In this document: one piece after another, positions 17,829 to 27,020 of the stretch
Numbering within the stretch: position 1 is the stretch's first letter
Layout: each line of letters opens with the position of its first letter
NCBI RefSeq assembly: GCF_001605725.1
Contig: NZ_CP011530.1
Span: 4,650,001 to 4,714,000 of the forward strand
Length of the DNA: 64,000 nt
Source of the DNA: Mycobacteroides immunogenum
GTDB taxonomy: Bacteria; Actinomycetota; Actinomycetes; Mycobacteriales; Mycobacteriaceae
Reading direction: 5' to 3'
Notes under the pieces: model-generated
Database searches by the model: none
Told to the model about the DNA's origin: nothing
Seen by the model: the letters and a program-made list of their open reading frames with translations, nothing else
Translations under genes and position numbers: made by a program

Positions 17829-19172
17829 TTAGAAGAGGAGCTGGGCCACCGAGTAGATCACCAAACCGGCCAGCGAACCCACCACGGTGCCGTTGATACG
17901 GATGAACTGCAGGTCACGGCCAACATGCAACTCGATCCGGCGACTAGCCTCGTCGGCGTCCCAGCGCTCGATCGTCTCGGTGATGACCGCGGTGATCTCG
18001 GCTCCGTACTGATCGACGAGGTGGCGCGCCGCGCGCTCCACCCAACCGTCCACTTTGTCCCGGACGGCGGCGTCATCGCGCAGCGTCTCGCCGATCCGCA
18101 CCACGGTATCGGCGATCCGCGTGCGCAGCTCGCTCGAGGGGTCGTCCACCGACTCGGTGATCATCTTCTTGGCGGCCGACCAGGCCGTGGCAGCCGCGTT
18201 CTGAACTTCCTCACGCGCCATCAACCGTGCCTTGACGGCCTCGGCCTTGGCGATGGTCAAATCGTCATGCTGCAGATCATCGGCGAACTCGTAGAGCAGC
18301 CTGTTCACGGATTGCCGCAGGTCGTGATCGGGGTTGCGACGCACCTTATCGGTGAAGTCCACCAACTCGCGGTAGATGCGATCACCTACGAAATGGTCGA
18401 CGAACTTGGGTGTCCAGCTGGGCGAGTCGCGCACCACCACGCGGTCGATGGTGTCGCTGGCACCCAGCGCCCACTCGAAGGCCCGGTCGCACAGCAGCTG
18501 GATCACCGGCGCATGCCGGTCCTCCTTCAGAACGGTAGAGAGCACCCGGCCCACCGGTGGCCCCCATTTAGGCTCGGCAATCCTGCGCACAATCACGCTG
18601 TCTATGGCCTGTTGCACGTCCTCGTCGCGCATCATCTGGGCGCCGACCCGCAGCACCGTGGAGGCCTCGGCCGCGACCCGCTCGGCATGCGACCGATCGC
18701 TCATCCACTTACCCAGCCGGCCCGCGATCTGCGCATCCCGCACTTTGGCGGTGATGACGGCGGGAGACATGAAGTTCTCCCGGACGAAGTTCCCCAGGCC
18801 CTCGCCCAGCTGATCCTTCTTGCGCTTGATGATCGCGGTGTGCGGAATCTTTAGCCCAAGCGGGTGTCGGAAGAGCGCGGTAACAGCAAACCAGTCTGCA
18901 AGCGCGCCGACCATGCCCGCCTCGGCGGCTGCTCCGACATAACCCACCCAGCCCGGCGCGCCGGCCGACTGCCACCAACGGCATGCCAGAAACAGCACGG
19001 TGGCTCCGACCAGGAACCCCGTGGCCACAGCTTTCATGCGGCGAAGTTGCTTCCGGCGCTGCTCGTCGACGGCCGAATTACCCATCGCGAAGACGCCACC
19101 CGAGGCTTTACGCGTGCCCGGCTGATCGCTGTGCTTGCCTGCCACGTCTCCATCATCCGTCATCGCACGCAA
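17829..19172 (-). CDS. DUF445 membrane protein
   Basis: The 447-residue protein has a transmembrane helix near 48-66 (MKAVATGFLVGATVLFLACRWW), the DUF445 signature AAAEAGMVGALADWFAVTALFRHPLGLKIP cut into its usual G-A-L-A-D-W-F-A-V-x-A-L-F-R-x-P core (near 85-105), a large helical domain, and a second membrane helix at the very end (about 425-445). DUF445 proteins sit in the inner membrane; the function is not established. The start may be GTG 19172 or ATG 19163. It diverges from a TetR gene 55 bp away, which could control it. Confidence 0.82.
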   Translation of the reverse strand: MRAMTDDGDVAGKHSDQPGTRKASGGVFAMGNSAVDEQRRKQLRRMKAVATGFLVGATVLFLACRWWQSAGAPGWVGYVGAAAEAGMVGALADWFAVTALFRHPLGLKIPHTAIIKRKKDQLGEGLGNFVRENFMSPAVITAKVRDAQIAGRLGKWMSDRSHAERVAAEASTVLRVGAQMMRDEDVQQAIDSVIVRRIAEPKWGPPVGRVLSTVLKEDRHAPVIQLLCDRAFEWALGASDTIDRVVVRDSPSWTPKFVDHFVGDRIYRELVDFTDKVRRNPDHDLRQSVNRLLYEFADDLQHDDLTIAKAEAVKARLMAREEVQNAAATAWSAAKKMITESVDDPSSELRTRIADTVVRIGETLRDDAAVRDKVDGWVERAARHLVDQYGAEITAVITETIERWDADEASRRIELHVGRDLQFIRINGTVVGSLAGLVIYSVAQLLF

Positions 19173-19227
19173 TACGCATCCCCACGGGCCCCGTCCAGTA
19201 GTATCGGTTACAGATAACTAAGGGAAT

Positions 19228-19959
19228 GTGGCGATAACCGTGGCAAGTAAAACGCAGCCTGCGGCTATCAAGACTGATGGTCGCAAGCGCCGCTGGCATA
19301 AGCACAAGGTCGAACGACGAACCGAACTCGTCGACGGCACCCTCGATGCCATCAGGCATCGAGGACGCGATATCAGCATGGATGAGATCGCCTCCGATAT
19401 CGGCGTCTCCAAGACCGTGCTCTACCGGTACTTCGTCGACAAGAACGACCTCACTACCGCTGTCATGACGCGCTTCGCGCAGACCACGCTGATCCCCAAG
19501 ATGGCCGCCGCGCTGTCCGCCCGCCTCGACGGCTACGACCTCACCCGCACGGCGATCAAGGTCTATGTTGAGACGGTCGCCGCAGAACCGGAGATCTATC
19601 CGTTCGTCATGGCCAACAGCTCTACCAGCCGCAGCAAGGCCATCGCCGACTCCGAGCGGATCATCGCTCGCATGCTCGCACTGTCGCTGCGGCGCCAGAT
19701 GTCCGAAGCGTCCATGGACACCCGCGGGGTGGAGCCATGGGCATACATGACCGTGGGCGGTGTCCAGCTGGCCACCCACTCGTGGATGTCGCACCCACGG
19801 ATGAGTTCCGATGAACTCATCGACTACCTGACGATGATCTCGTGGAACGCGGTGCTCGGCATCGTGGGCGTGGGCGGCTCACGCGAGATGTTCGTCGGAA
19901 TGCCGCACCCATCGCCGGTTCCCCCCGCGCTACAAACGCGTCAAACCCACTCGGCCTGA
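19228..19959 (+). CDS. TetR-family transcriptional regulator
   Basis: An N-terminal TetR helix-turn-helix is present at about 30-80 (IRHRGRDISMDEIASDIGVSK then VLYRYFVDKNDL), followed by a helical ligand domain. It matches the regulator in this place in M. tuberculosis (Rv0472c, from memory). GTG 19228 lies only 2 nt after AAGGGA, so GTG 19240 is an alternative start. A short inverted repeat, TATC-N7-GATA (19202-19216), sits just upstream between this gene and DUF445 and could be its operator. The downstream gene, 25 bp away, was a polyphosphate kinase 2 now broken by an insertion. Confidence 0.85.
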   Translation: MAITVASKTQPAAIKTDGRKRRWHKHKVERRTELVDGTLDAIRHRGRDISMDEIASDIGVSKTVLYRYFVDKNDLTTAVMTRFAQTTLIPKMAAALSARLDGYDLTRTAIKVYVETVAAEPEIYPFVMANSSTSRSKAIADSERIIARMLALSLRRQMSEASMDTRGVEPWAYMTVGGVQLATHSWMSHPRMSSDELIDYLTMISWNAVLGIVGVGGSREMFVGMPHPSPVPPALQTRQTHSA

Positions 19960-20500
19960 CCCGACCTCGCTAGGGTCACTGGGCATGACCCAGAGGATCG
20001 ATACGTCCGCACTGCGCTACCGCGACGGCCTGAAGTTCGCCGATGTCGATACCCGAGCCACCCCAGGATTCGACGGATCACGCGAGGAGGGCGAAGCGCT
20101 GCAAGCCGAGCTGTCCGAGCGTTTGGGCCTGCTGCAGGAGATGCTCTACGCCAACGGCCGCAGCGGCGACCACCGTTCGGTACTACTGGTCTTGCAGGGC
20201 ATGGACACCTCAGGTAAGGGTGGAATCGTCAAACATGTTGTGGGGCAAGTAGATCCACAGGGAATCGAACACGCGAGCTTTGGTGTCCCCACCGAGGAGG
20301 AGCGCAAGCACCACTACCTGTGGCGGATTCGCAACGCGCTGCCGTCCGGCGGGCAGCTGGGCGTCTTCGACCGATCGCACTATGAGGATGTACTGGTGGT
20401 GCGAGTGCACAACCTGGTGGCGCCGGAAGTCTGGAGCACGCGCTACGAGGAGATCAACGCCTTCGAAAAAGAGGCTCTATTGCCATGAATGTGGATGACC

Positions 20501-21653
20501 TCATGTGTGGTATGGGAGTTCGAGGGTCACCGGTCCGCAGACGAGCATGATCATGGCGAGCGCGTTCTCGGCGTTGTGGAAGCCGTAGGCCCTGCGGATG
20601 ATCAACCGGACCTTGTTGTTGAGCCCTTCGTGGCGGCCGTTGGCCAGTCCGCGCTCCACCGCGGCTTGGATGCCATCGAGGTGTTTGTTGATGGTTCGGC
20701 CGACCTTGACGAACTGCGGGATCCGGCACCGCTACGACACACGGATGGTGGATTCGGCGTGGCGGCACCTGGACCTCAGTGGGCGGGTATGTGTGCTCAA
20801 ACTGCGGCGACGTCGGTTGCGCTGCCCCGAGCACGGTGTCCTGGCCGAGTCAGTGCCGTTCGCGCGGCCGGGATCGGGGTTCACCCGCGACTTCGAGGAC
20901 CTTGCGGTCTGGCTGGCCGCCAAGTGTGACAAGAAGACGGTGTCGACGTTCTGCCGCGTCACGTGGCGCACCGTCGGGGCGATGTGTTCGCGCGTCGTGG
21001 CCGAGAAACTGGACCCCGACCGGCTGGCCGGGCTGGTCGACATCGGCGTCGATGAGATCTCCTGGCGCAAGCACCACAAGTATTTGACTTTGGTGTCCGA
21101 CCACGACACCGGCACAATCGTGTGGGGTGCGCCGGGCAAGAAGGCAGCCACTCTCGACGCGTTCTTCACCGCGGCCCTACCCGCCGATGTCGACCAGCCC
21201 GGCCAGCCGGTCGGGGTCCAGTTTCTCGGCCACGACGCGCGAACACATCGCCCCGACGGTGCGCCACGTGACGCGGCAGAACGTCGACACCGTCTTCTTG
21301 TCACACTTGGCGGCCAGCCAGACCGCAAGGTCCTCGAAGTCGCGGGTGAACCCCGATCCCGGCCGCGCGAACGGCACTGACTCGGCCAGGACACCGTGCT
21401 CGGGGCAGCGCAACCGACGTCGCCGCAGTTTGAGCACACATACCCGCCCACTGAGGTCCAGGTGCCGCCACGCCGAATCCACCATCCGTGTGTCGTAGCG
21501 GTGCCGGGTACGGAAATCGCAATGCGGACAGGACATCACCCGCTGTTGCGGGCGCACCCACACCGTCACCTTGTCGCCGCACTCGACGTCGCGGACCGTG
21601 GTCTTCGGCAGGTCGAGGACACGGTTGAGTAAAGTGGTCGCGCGCACGGGCAA
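20501..21653 (-). pseudogene. ISL3 transposase, broken into three pieces
   Basis: Minus-strand residues 1-157 run from ATG 21653 (MPVRATTLLNRVLDLPKT) to about 21182 and stop abruptly at DRLAGLVDIG. The continuation (VDEISWRKHHKYLTLVSDHD) is found only on the plus strand at 21046-21180, fused to a second, inverted copy of residues 49-157. The C-terminus reappears on the minus strand at 20722-20501 with the conserved NGRHEGLNNKVRLIIRRAYG. Roughly 130 central residues, including part of the DDE core, are missing. No single frame can give an active transposase. Confidence 0.85.
20723..21507. repeat. Inverted duplication inside the insertion sequence
   Basis: Arms 20723-21048 and 21182-21507 are reverse complements over 326 bp (paired positions sum to 42230), separated by a 133-bp spacer that carries the next part of the transposase in plus orientation. 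Confidence 0.9.
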
Positions 21654-22155
21654 GCTCCTTGGTACGAGGTGTAGGAGCTTTCGAACCTATGAGCTACCCG
21701 TGCGCCCAGACCACTCCGCCACGCGAGACATAGCACACCCCACCCGACCCACATTCATGGCAATAGAGCCGAAAAAGAGCTGACCGATGCCGGGACCACC
21801 ATCCTCAAGGTGGCGCTGGTGGTGTCGCTCGACGAGCAGAAACAGCGCCTCGCCGAGCGGCTGGACCGGCCCGACAAGTACTGGAAGTTCAATCCCAACG
21901 ACATCGACGAGCGCGGCTTCTGGCCCGCCTACCAAGAGGCGTATCAGGCGGTGTTGGAGAAAACGAGCACCGAGTACGCGCCCTGGTATGTCATCCCGTG
22001 CGATCGCAAGTGGTACAGCAGACTCGCTGTCACCGCGCTTCTCGACGAGAAACTGGCGGGGCTGTCCTTACAGTGGCCACCGGCCGATTTCGATATCGAG
22101 GAACAGAAACGCCGCCTCACGCAAGCGTGAGACGGCGTCGCCCTGTTAAGTCTCG

Positions 22156-23025
<870 letters not shown>

Positions 23026-23099
23026 TTACTGCAGCACCTAATTCCCATCACATTTTGGCTACTTTGTACTGGACGGCACCCTAGCACGGTCGACTGTGC

Positions 23100-23771
23100 C
23101 TACCTCTTAGGAACGGCCACCGGCCAGTCAAGCTGCCCCAACAGCACTCTGGCCGCCCCCTCGATGCCTTCAGCATCCTCTGTGACCCCCAGCACGCGCA
23201 AGGTCGCGTCGGCCAGCAGGGAGGGCAGACGGTCCGGGCTTATCGAATCCCCGTCCGCACGCAGCATGATCACCGACTCCACGAGCCGGAAGGGCAGGCG
23301 CTCCACCCCGCCACGGACCCTCTCCGCGCCGCAGGCCTGCGCCGCCAAGTCCTGATAGTGGGTGCGCAGCTGGTCACGCTTGCGACGGAACACCAGAAAT
23401 CGATCTGCGCGCAGATCGGGCAATAGATAGAGAGCACCCAGATTCCACCGGCTCGCGGCGAGCTGTGCGGCATCGGCCAGCGCGAGCGCGTACAGACGCA
23501 CCACCGGCGGCTCCGGGCGCTCCGCGAGCAGGGCCGCATAGTGCAGCGGCTGGTCGATCGTCATCGCCAGCAGCGCATCGAGGATGTCGTCCTTGGTCTT
23601 GAAGTGGTAGTAGAGGGAGGCCTGCTGAATACCCACCGACTCGGCGATGCGACGGGTCGTGGTTGCCGCGAACCCATCGGTGGTGAACAGCTCGGCGGCG
23701 GCGTCGAGGATCTCGTCGCGAGTGCTGTTGCCCTCACGAATGGGACTGATACGCCGCGGTCGCCCTGACAT
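23100..23771 (-). CDS. TetR-family regulator, probable repressor of the permease/DUF1989 operon
   Basis: The 223-residue protein has a TetR DNA-binding domain at about 18-65 (DEILDAAAELFTTDGFAATTTRRIAESVG, of which the helix-turn-helix is T-T-R-R-I-A-E-S-V-G-I-Q-Q-A-S-L-Y-Y-H-F) and a helical ligand-binding domain. It is divergent from the permease/DUF1989/carboxyltransferase operon across a 260-bp region that contains the perfect palindrome CTGTCACCTGACAG (23936-23949). This arrangement suggests it represses that operon and responds to its substrate; both points are inference. Confidence 0.85.
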   Translation of the reverse strand: MSGRPRRISPIREGNSTRDEILDAAAELFTTDGFAATTTRRIAESVGIQQASLYYHFKTKDDILDALLAMTIDQPLHYAALLAERPEPPVVRLYALALADAAQLAASRWNLGALYLLPDLRADRFLVFRRKRDQLRTHYQDLAAQACGAERVRGGVERLPFRLVESVIMLRADGDSISPDRLPSLLADATLRVLGVTEDAEGIEGAARVLLGQLDWPVAVPKR

Positions 23772-23935
23772 TGTGCCGACCCTTCCATGTATTTCTCGGC
23801 AACGTCACGATGCCACTACCTGGTGAGCGTTTTGTCATCGCTCCGACATCTGCGCAACAGCAATGTTACACCGCATACCCGTCCCGAAACGGCACTGTCA
23901 CCCATGCGTACCGGTCACCCGTCAGACTTATTTAC

Positions 23936-23949
23936 CTGTCACCTGACAG
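23936..23949. promoter_or_regulatory. Palindromic operator candidate between the TetR gene and the permease operon
   Basis: CTGTCA-CC-TGACAG is a perfect 14-bp palindrome 83 bp upstream of the permease start. A related half-site pattern (GTCACCCGTCAGA) lies about 20 bp upstream at 23914-23926, suggesting a double operator. The 260-bp region holds no gene and no recognisable guanidine-I (ykkC) riboswitch core. Confidence 0.55.
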
Positions 23950-24031
23950 ATATTTCTTCCCACATAGATGTGGTTTTTGACGATGTGTAGGGCGCGAAAA
24001 GCGTTGCCCGACGACCGACCCGGGAGTGCCC

Positions 24032-25582
24032 ATGAACGCTACAACGGCTGCCGAAGCAACGGCGCGGTCCGCGTCGATCAGCGCCGCCTCGGACTCCGAT
24101 GACCTTGCTGCGTTTGGCTACAAACCGCAGCTGCATCGCAGCCTTGGCAAATTCGCTTCCTTCGCGGCGGGCTTCTCGTTCGTCTCGATCCTGACGACGA
24201 TCTTCCAGCTGTTCGCGTTCGGGTTCAGCTTCGGGGGTCCTGCCTTTTTCTGGACCTGGCCCATCGTCTTCGCCGGGCAGTACATGGTGGCGCTGAACTT
24301 CGCCGAGCTCGCCGCGCGCTATCCGATCTCGGGTGCCATCTACCAATGGGCCCGCCGCCTCGGCGGTGCCGTGGTGGGCTGGTTCGCCGGCTGGTTCATG
24401 ATCATCGCCCAGATCGTCACCGCGTCGGCCGCGGCCATCGCACTGCAGGTAGTGCTGCCAACGGTCTGGAGCGGATTTCAGCTCATCGGCACGGACTCGT
24501 CATTGACGAGTGTGAGCGGCGCGTCGAACGCCGTGCTGCTGGGATCACTGCTGTTGGTGGCGACCACCGCCATCAACGCGGTCGGCGTCAATTGGATGTC
24601 CCGGATCAACTCCATCGGCGTCACCTGCGAGATCGTCGGCGTGGTCGCGGTGGTAGGCATGCTGTTCTGGCACGCCGAGCGCGGCCCGAGCGTGGTGCTG
24701 CACACCGGTGACGCGGGCAGCGGATACCCGTGGGCGTTCCTGGCCGCGGGATTGATGGCCGCGTACGTACTGGTCGGATTCGGGTCGGCCAGCGAGCTGG
24801 CCGAGGAGACTCGCAACCCGCGCCGGGTCGCACCGCGCACCATCCTCTCGGCGATCGTGGTGTCGGCGATCGGCGGTGCGCTGATGATTCTGGGCGCGCT
24901 CATGGCGGCACCCAGCCTGACCGACGGCCAGCTCGCCACCGGCGGCCTTCCTTATGTATTGGACAGCAAGCTGGCTTCCCCGTTCGGCACCCTGCTGCTC
25001 ATCGATGTCGCGATCGCGGTGTTCGTCTGCACGCTCGCCATTCAGACCGCCGCCTCCCGGCTGATGTTCTCGATGGCCCGCGACGGCAAGCTGCCCTTCT
25101 CCTCTGTGCTGTCACACGTGAACCCACGCACGGGTACACCGATCGCGCCCGCGGTGGTCGTCGGTGTCTGCTGTGTGCTGATTCTGGTGGTCAACTTCGG
25201 CAACGCCGCACTGTTCACCAGCTTGTGCAGCGTCTGCATCGCCCTGATCTACCTGGCCTACCTGATGGTCACCACACCATTGCTGTTGCGCCGCTTGGGG
25301 ATCGGCGGTAGCAAGTGGGACGGTAACAAGGGCCAGACCGACGCCGACGGGCGAAAGCTCTTTTCGCTCGGGAAATTCGGGCTCCCGATCAACATCCTCG
25401 CCGTCGGCTATGGCGCGTTCATGATTCTCAATCTCTCCTGGCCGCGCGCGGCCGTCTTCGATCCCACCGGGGAACACCCATACCTGGTGTGGATGGCCCC
25501 GATCTGCATTGTCGCGGTGCTCATCGCCGGGCTTGTTGCCTACCCGCGGCATGCCGCTTCAACCACCGAGGAGATCTCCTGA
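24032..25582 (+). CDS. APC-family amino acid/amine permease
   Basis: The 516-residue protein has a 45-residue cytoplasmic start and about 12 hydrophobic segments. The first contains FASFAAGFSFVSILTTIFQL; helix 2-3 carries the family's ARYPISGAIYQWARRLGG, and a later GFGSASELAEETRNPRRVAPR loop is typical of the amino acid/choline transporter branch. ATG 24032 is preceded by GGGAG at good spacing. The stop overlaps the next gene by one base (TGATG), so it is the first gene of a four-gene operon with two DUF1989 proteins and a carboxyltransferase. It likely imports the operon's nitrogenous substrate (urea, guanidine or a related amide); identity is inference. Confidence 0.85.
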   Translation: MNATTAAEATARSASISAASDSDDLAAFGYKPQLHRSLGKFASFAAGFSFVSILTTIFQLFAFGFSFGGPAFFWTWPIVFAGQYMVALNFAELAARYPISGAIYQWARRLGGAVVGWFAGWFMIIAQIVTASAAAIALQVVLPTVWSGFQLIGTDSSLTSVSGASNAVLLGSLLLVATTAINAVGVNWMSRINSIGVTCEIVGVVAVVGMLFWHAERGPSVVLHTGDAGSGYPWAFLAAGLMAAYVLVGFGSASELAEETRNPRRVAPRTILSAIVVSAIGGALMILGALMAAPSLTDGQLATGGLPYVLDSKLASPFGTLLLIDVAIAVFVCTLAIQTAASRLMFSMARDGKLPFSSVLSHVNPRTGTPIAPAVVVGVCCVLILVVNFGNAALFTSLCSVCIALIYLAYLMVTTPLLLRRLGIGGSKWDGNKGQTDADGRKLFSLGKFGLPINILAVGYGAFMILNLSWPRAAVFDPTGEHPYLVWMAPICIVAVLIAGLVAYPRHAASTTEEIS

Positions 25583-26415
25583 TGACGACCGCAACCACCA
25601 AGGGCGCCCGGGACCATGCCCGCGCGCAGGCGGGCCAGATCACCGATTCGATGCCCGTGCTGCCAGCCTCCGACTGGCCGTGGGCTCCCCACGATGTCGA
25701 CCCGCTGACGCTCACCTGGGCCGAGACCATCCCCGGCGGGCGATACGCCACCAAGGTGCTGGGCCGTGGTACCCGGTTGCGGCTGACCGACGTCACCGGA
25801 TCCGGCTGCGTGAGCATGGTCCTGTTGCGAGCGGACGCCCCATGGGAGCGGCTCAACGTCGCCGACACCGTCAAGGTTCCGTGGCAGGCCTATCTCGGCA
25901 GCGGGCATCCGCTGCTCTCGGATCAGGCCCGGATACTGGCCACCATCGTCGCCGACAGTTCCGGGCACCACGACACCTTCTGCGGAACCACCACACTGAC
26001 GGCGAACACCGCCAAATACGGTGCAGGTGAACTCTATTCCGCGAGCCCAGCCGGTCGTGAGCTGTTCACGCTGGCCGCCGCCAAACACGGGCTGTCCCCG
26101 CGCGATGTCGGCCCATCGGTGTCGTTCTTCCACGGGGTCCGCGTTGCGGCCGACGGCACGTTGCTCAGCAGCGGCACCGCCGGCCCCGGGGCCACCGTGG
26201 ACCTTCTGATCCACCTGCCCGTCATCGCTCTGCTGGTCAACACCGCGCACCCCCTGGATCCATCGGACACCTTCGATACCGGTCCCGTGCAGGTGCTGGC
26301 CTGGCCCGCGCTCGACGAACTGGTCGAGCTGCCCAACACCGAACCGGAATATCAACGCGCTGTGCTCAATACCGAAGACGCGTGGGCCGCAGCACAGAAT
26401 GGAGAGGCACTGTGA
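25582..26415 (+). CDS. DUF1989 / urea carboxylase-associated protein 2 (CgdB-like)
   Basis: The 277-residue protein shows the DUF1989 pattern: ETIPGGRYATKVLGRGTRLRLTD at about 48-70, TGSGCVSMVLLRAD, then SSGHHDTFCGTT with conserved His and Cys and LTANTAKYGAGELYS. In characterised urea/guanidine carboxylase operons the paired DUF1989 proteins (UAAP1 and UAAP2, CgdA and CgdB) form a carboxyguanidine deiminase. ATG 25582 is translationally coupled to the permease, and its stop overlaps the next GTG by 4 bp. Without an identifiable carboxylase the pathway role is uncertain. Confidence 0.85.
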   Translation: MTTATTKGARDHARAQAGQITDSMPVLPASDWPWAPHDVDPLTLTWAETIPGGRYATKVLGRGTRLRLTDVTGSGCVSMVLLRADAPWERLNVADTVKVPWQAYLGSGHPLLSDQARILATIVADSSGHHDTFCGTTTLTANTAKYGAGELYSASPAGRELFTLAAAKHGLSPRDVGPSVSFFHGVRVAADGTLLSSGTAGPGATVDLLIHLPVIALLVNTAHPLDPSDTFDTGPVQVLAWPALDELVELPNTEPEYQRAVLNTEDAWAAAQNGEAL

Positions 26416-27020
26416 CACGTACGGTTCTCGATGAGGTGGTCCCGGCCCGTGCACCGTGGAGCACCGTGGTCTGCGCCGGTGATGTACTCACCATCATCGA
26501 TCTGAAGGGTAACCAGGCAGTGGACACTCTGCTGTACTCGGCAGCGGATACCTCGGTGCGCTACTCGGCACAGGCGACCATCGCCGCACAGTCAAACCTG
26601 TTCCTGCGCACAGGAACTGTGCTGCGCGCCGAGGACGGCAGTCCGCTGATGACCATCGTCGAGGACGAGGTGGGCAGCCATGACACCATCGGCGGCGCGT
26701 GCTCCCAGGAGTCGAACACCTTGCGCTATGGACACCACACCAAACATCAGCACGCCTGCGTGGAGAACTTCCTGCTGGAAGGCGCCAAGTGGGGCCTTGG
26801 TAAACGAGACTTGGTGTCCAACATCAACTTCTACATGAATGTCCCGGTAGATGACGACGGGACGCTGGGCATCGTCGACGGACTCTCGGCACCGGGCAAG
26901 AAGATCAAGCTGCGTGCCGAGGTGGACACCTTGGTGCTGGTATCGAATTGCCCGCAGATCAACAACCCGTGCAATGGCTTCGATCCCACCCCGGTGCGGA
27001 TGGTGGTGGAAAGCCTATGA
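26412..27020 (+). CDS. DUF1989 / urea carboxylase-associated protein 1 (CgdA-like)
   Basis: The 202-residue protein contains the UAAP1 pattern: [25 protein letters not shown] (near 18-42), a central [38 protein letters not shown] region split across conserved Cys and His residues (Cys near 98, His near 108-115, Cys near 118), and [19 protein letters not shown] at the end, a diagnostic C-terminal motif. The GTG at 26412 overlaps the upstream stop by 4 bp (GTGA), and its own TGA overlaps the next ATG. In known systems it partners the other DUF1989 protein as a carboxyguanidine deiminase. Confidence 0.88.
   Translation: MTRTVLDEVVPARAPWSTVVCAGDVLTIIDLKGNQAVDTLLYSAADTSVRYSAQATIAAQSNLFLRTGTVLRAEDGSPLMTIVEDEVGSHDTIGGACSQESNTLRYGHHTKHQHACVENFLLEGAKWGLGKRDLVSNINFYMNVPVDDDGTLGIVDGLSAPGKKIKLRAEVDTLVLVSNCPQINNPCNGFDPTPVRMVVESL

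Larger units (their letters stand above)
20473..21770. mobile_element. ISL3-family insertion sequence, internally rearranged
   Basis: The 1298-bp element has about 22-bp terminal inverted repeats beginning GGCTCTATTGCCATG and is flanked by the perfect 8-bp direct repeat GAAAAAGA (20465-20472 and 21771-21778), the target length typical of ISL3 elements. The transposase N-terminus contains a Cys-rich zinc-finger segment (V-M-S-C-P-H-C-D-F and L-R-C-P-E-H-G), as in ISL3 transposases. The element is shorter than a complete member should be, and its inside contains an inverted duplication, so it is unlikely to be autonomous. Confidence 0.92.
19985..22130 (+). pseudogene. ppk2: Polyphosphate kinase 2 (PPK2), split by an insertion sequence
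   Basis: Joining 19985-20472 with 21779-22130 (one copy of the 8-bp target duplication removed) restores a 279-residue frame. It contains the PPK2 Walker A motif LQGMDTSGKGG, the lid segment with EEERKHHYLWRIRNALP, the Walker B-like FDRSHYEDVLVVRVH, and the C-terminal KYWKFNPNDIDERGFW and PWYVIPCDRKWYSRLAV. PPK2 enzymes transfer phosphate between polyphosphate and nucleoside di- or monophosphates. The insertion falls after E-I-N-A-F-E-K, near residue 160, separating the Walker motifs from the C-terminal part, so the enzyme should be inactive. The coding sequence on both sides is otherwise undamaged, which indicates a recent insertion. Confidence 0.9.

Noticed and set aside
22111..22136. Bidirectional terminator between the ppk2 remnant and the mycolate methyltransferase
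   Set aside because: A 12-bp stem with one mismatch overlaps the ppk2 stop, but there is no T-run on either side and it includes coding bases; too weak to list.
23772..24031. Guanidine-I (ykkC) riboswitch upstream of the DUF1989 operon
   Set aside because: Expected by context, but the conserved core of the aptamer is not present in the 260 bp.
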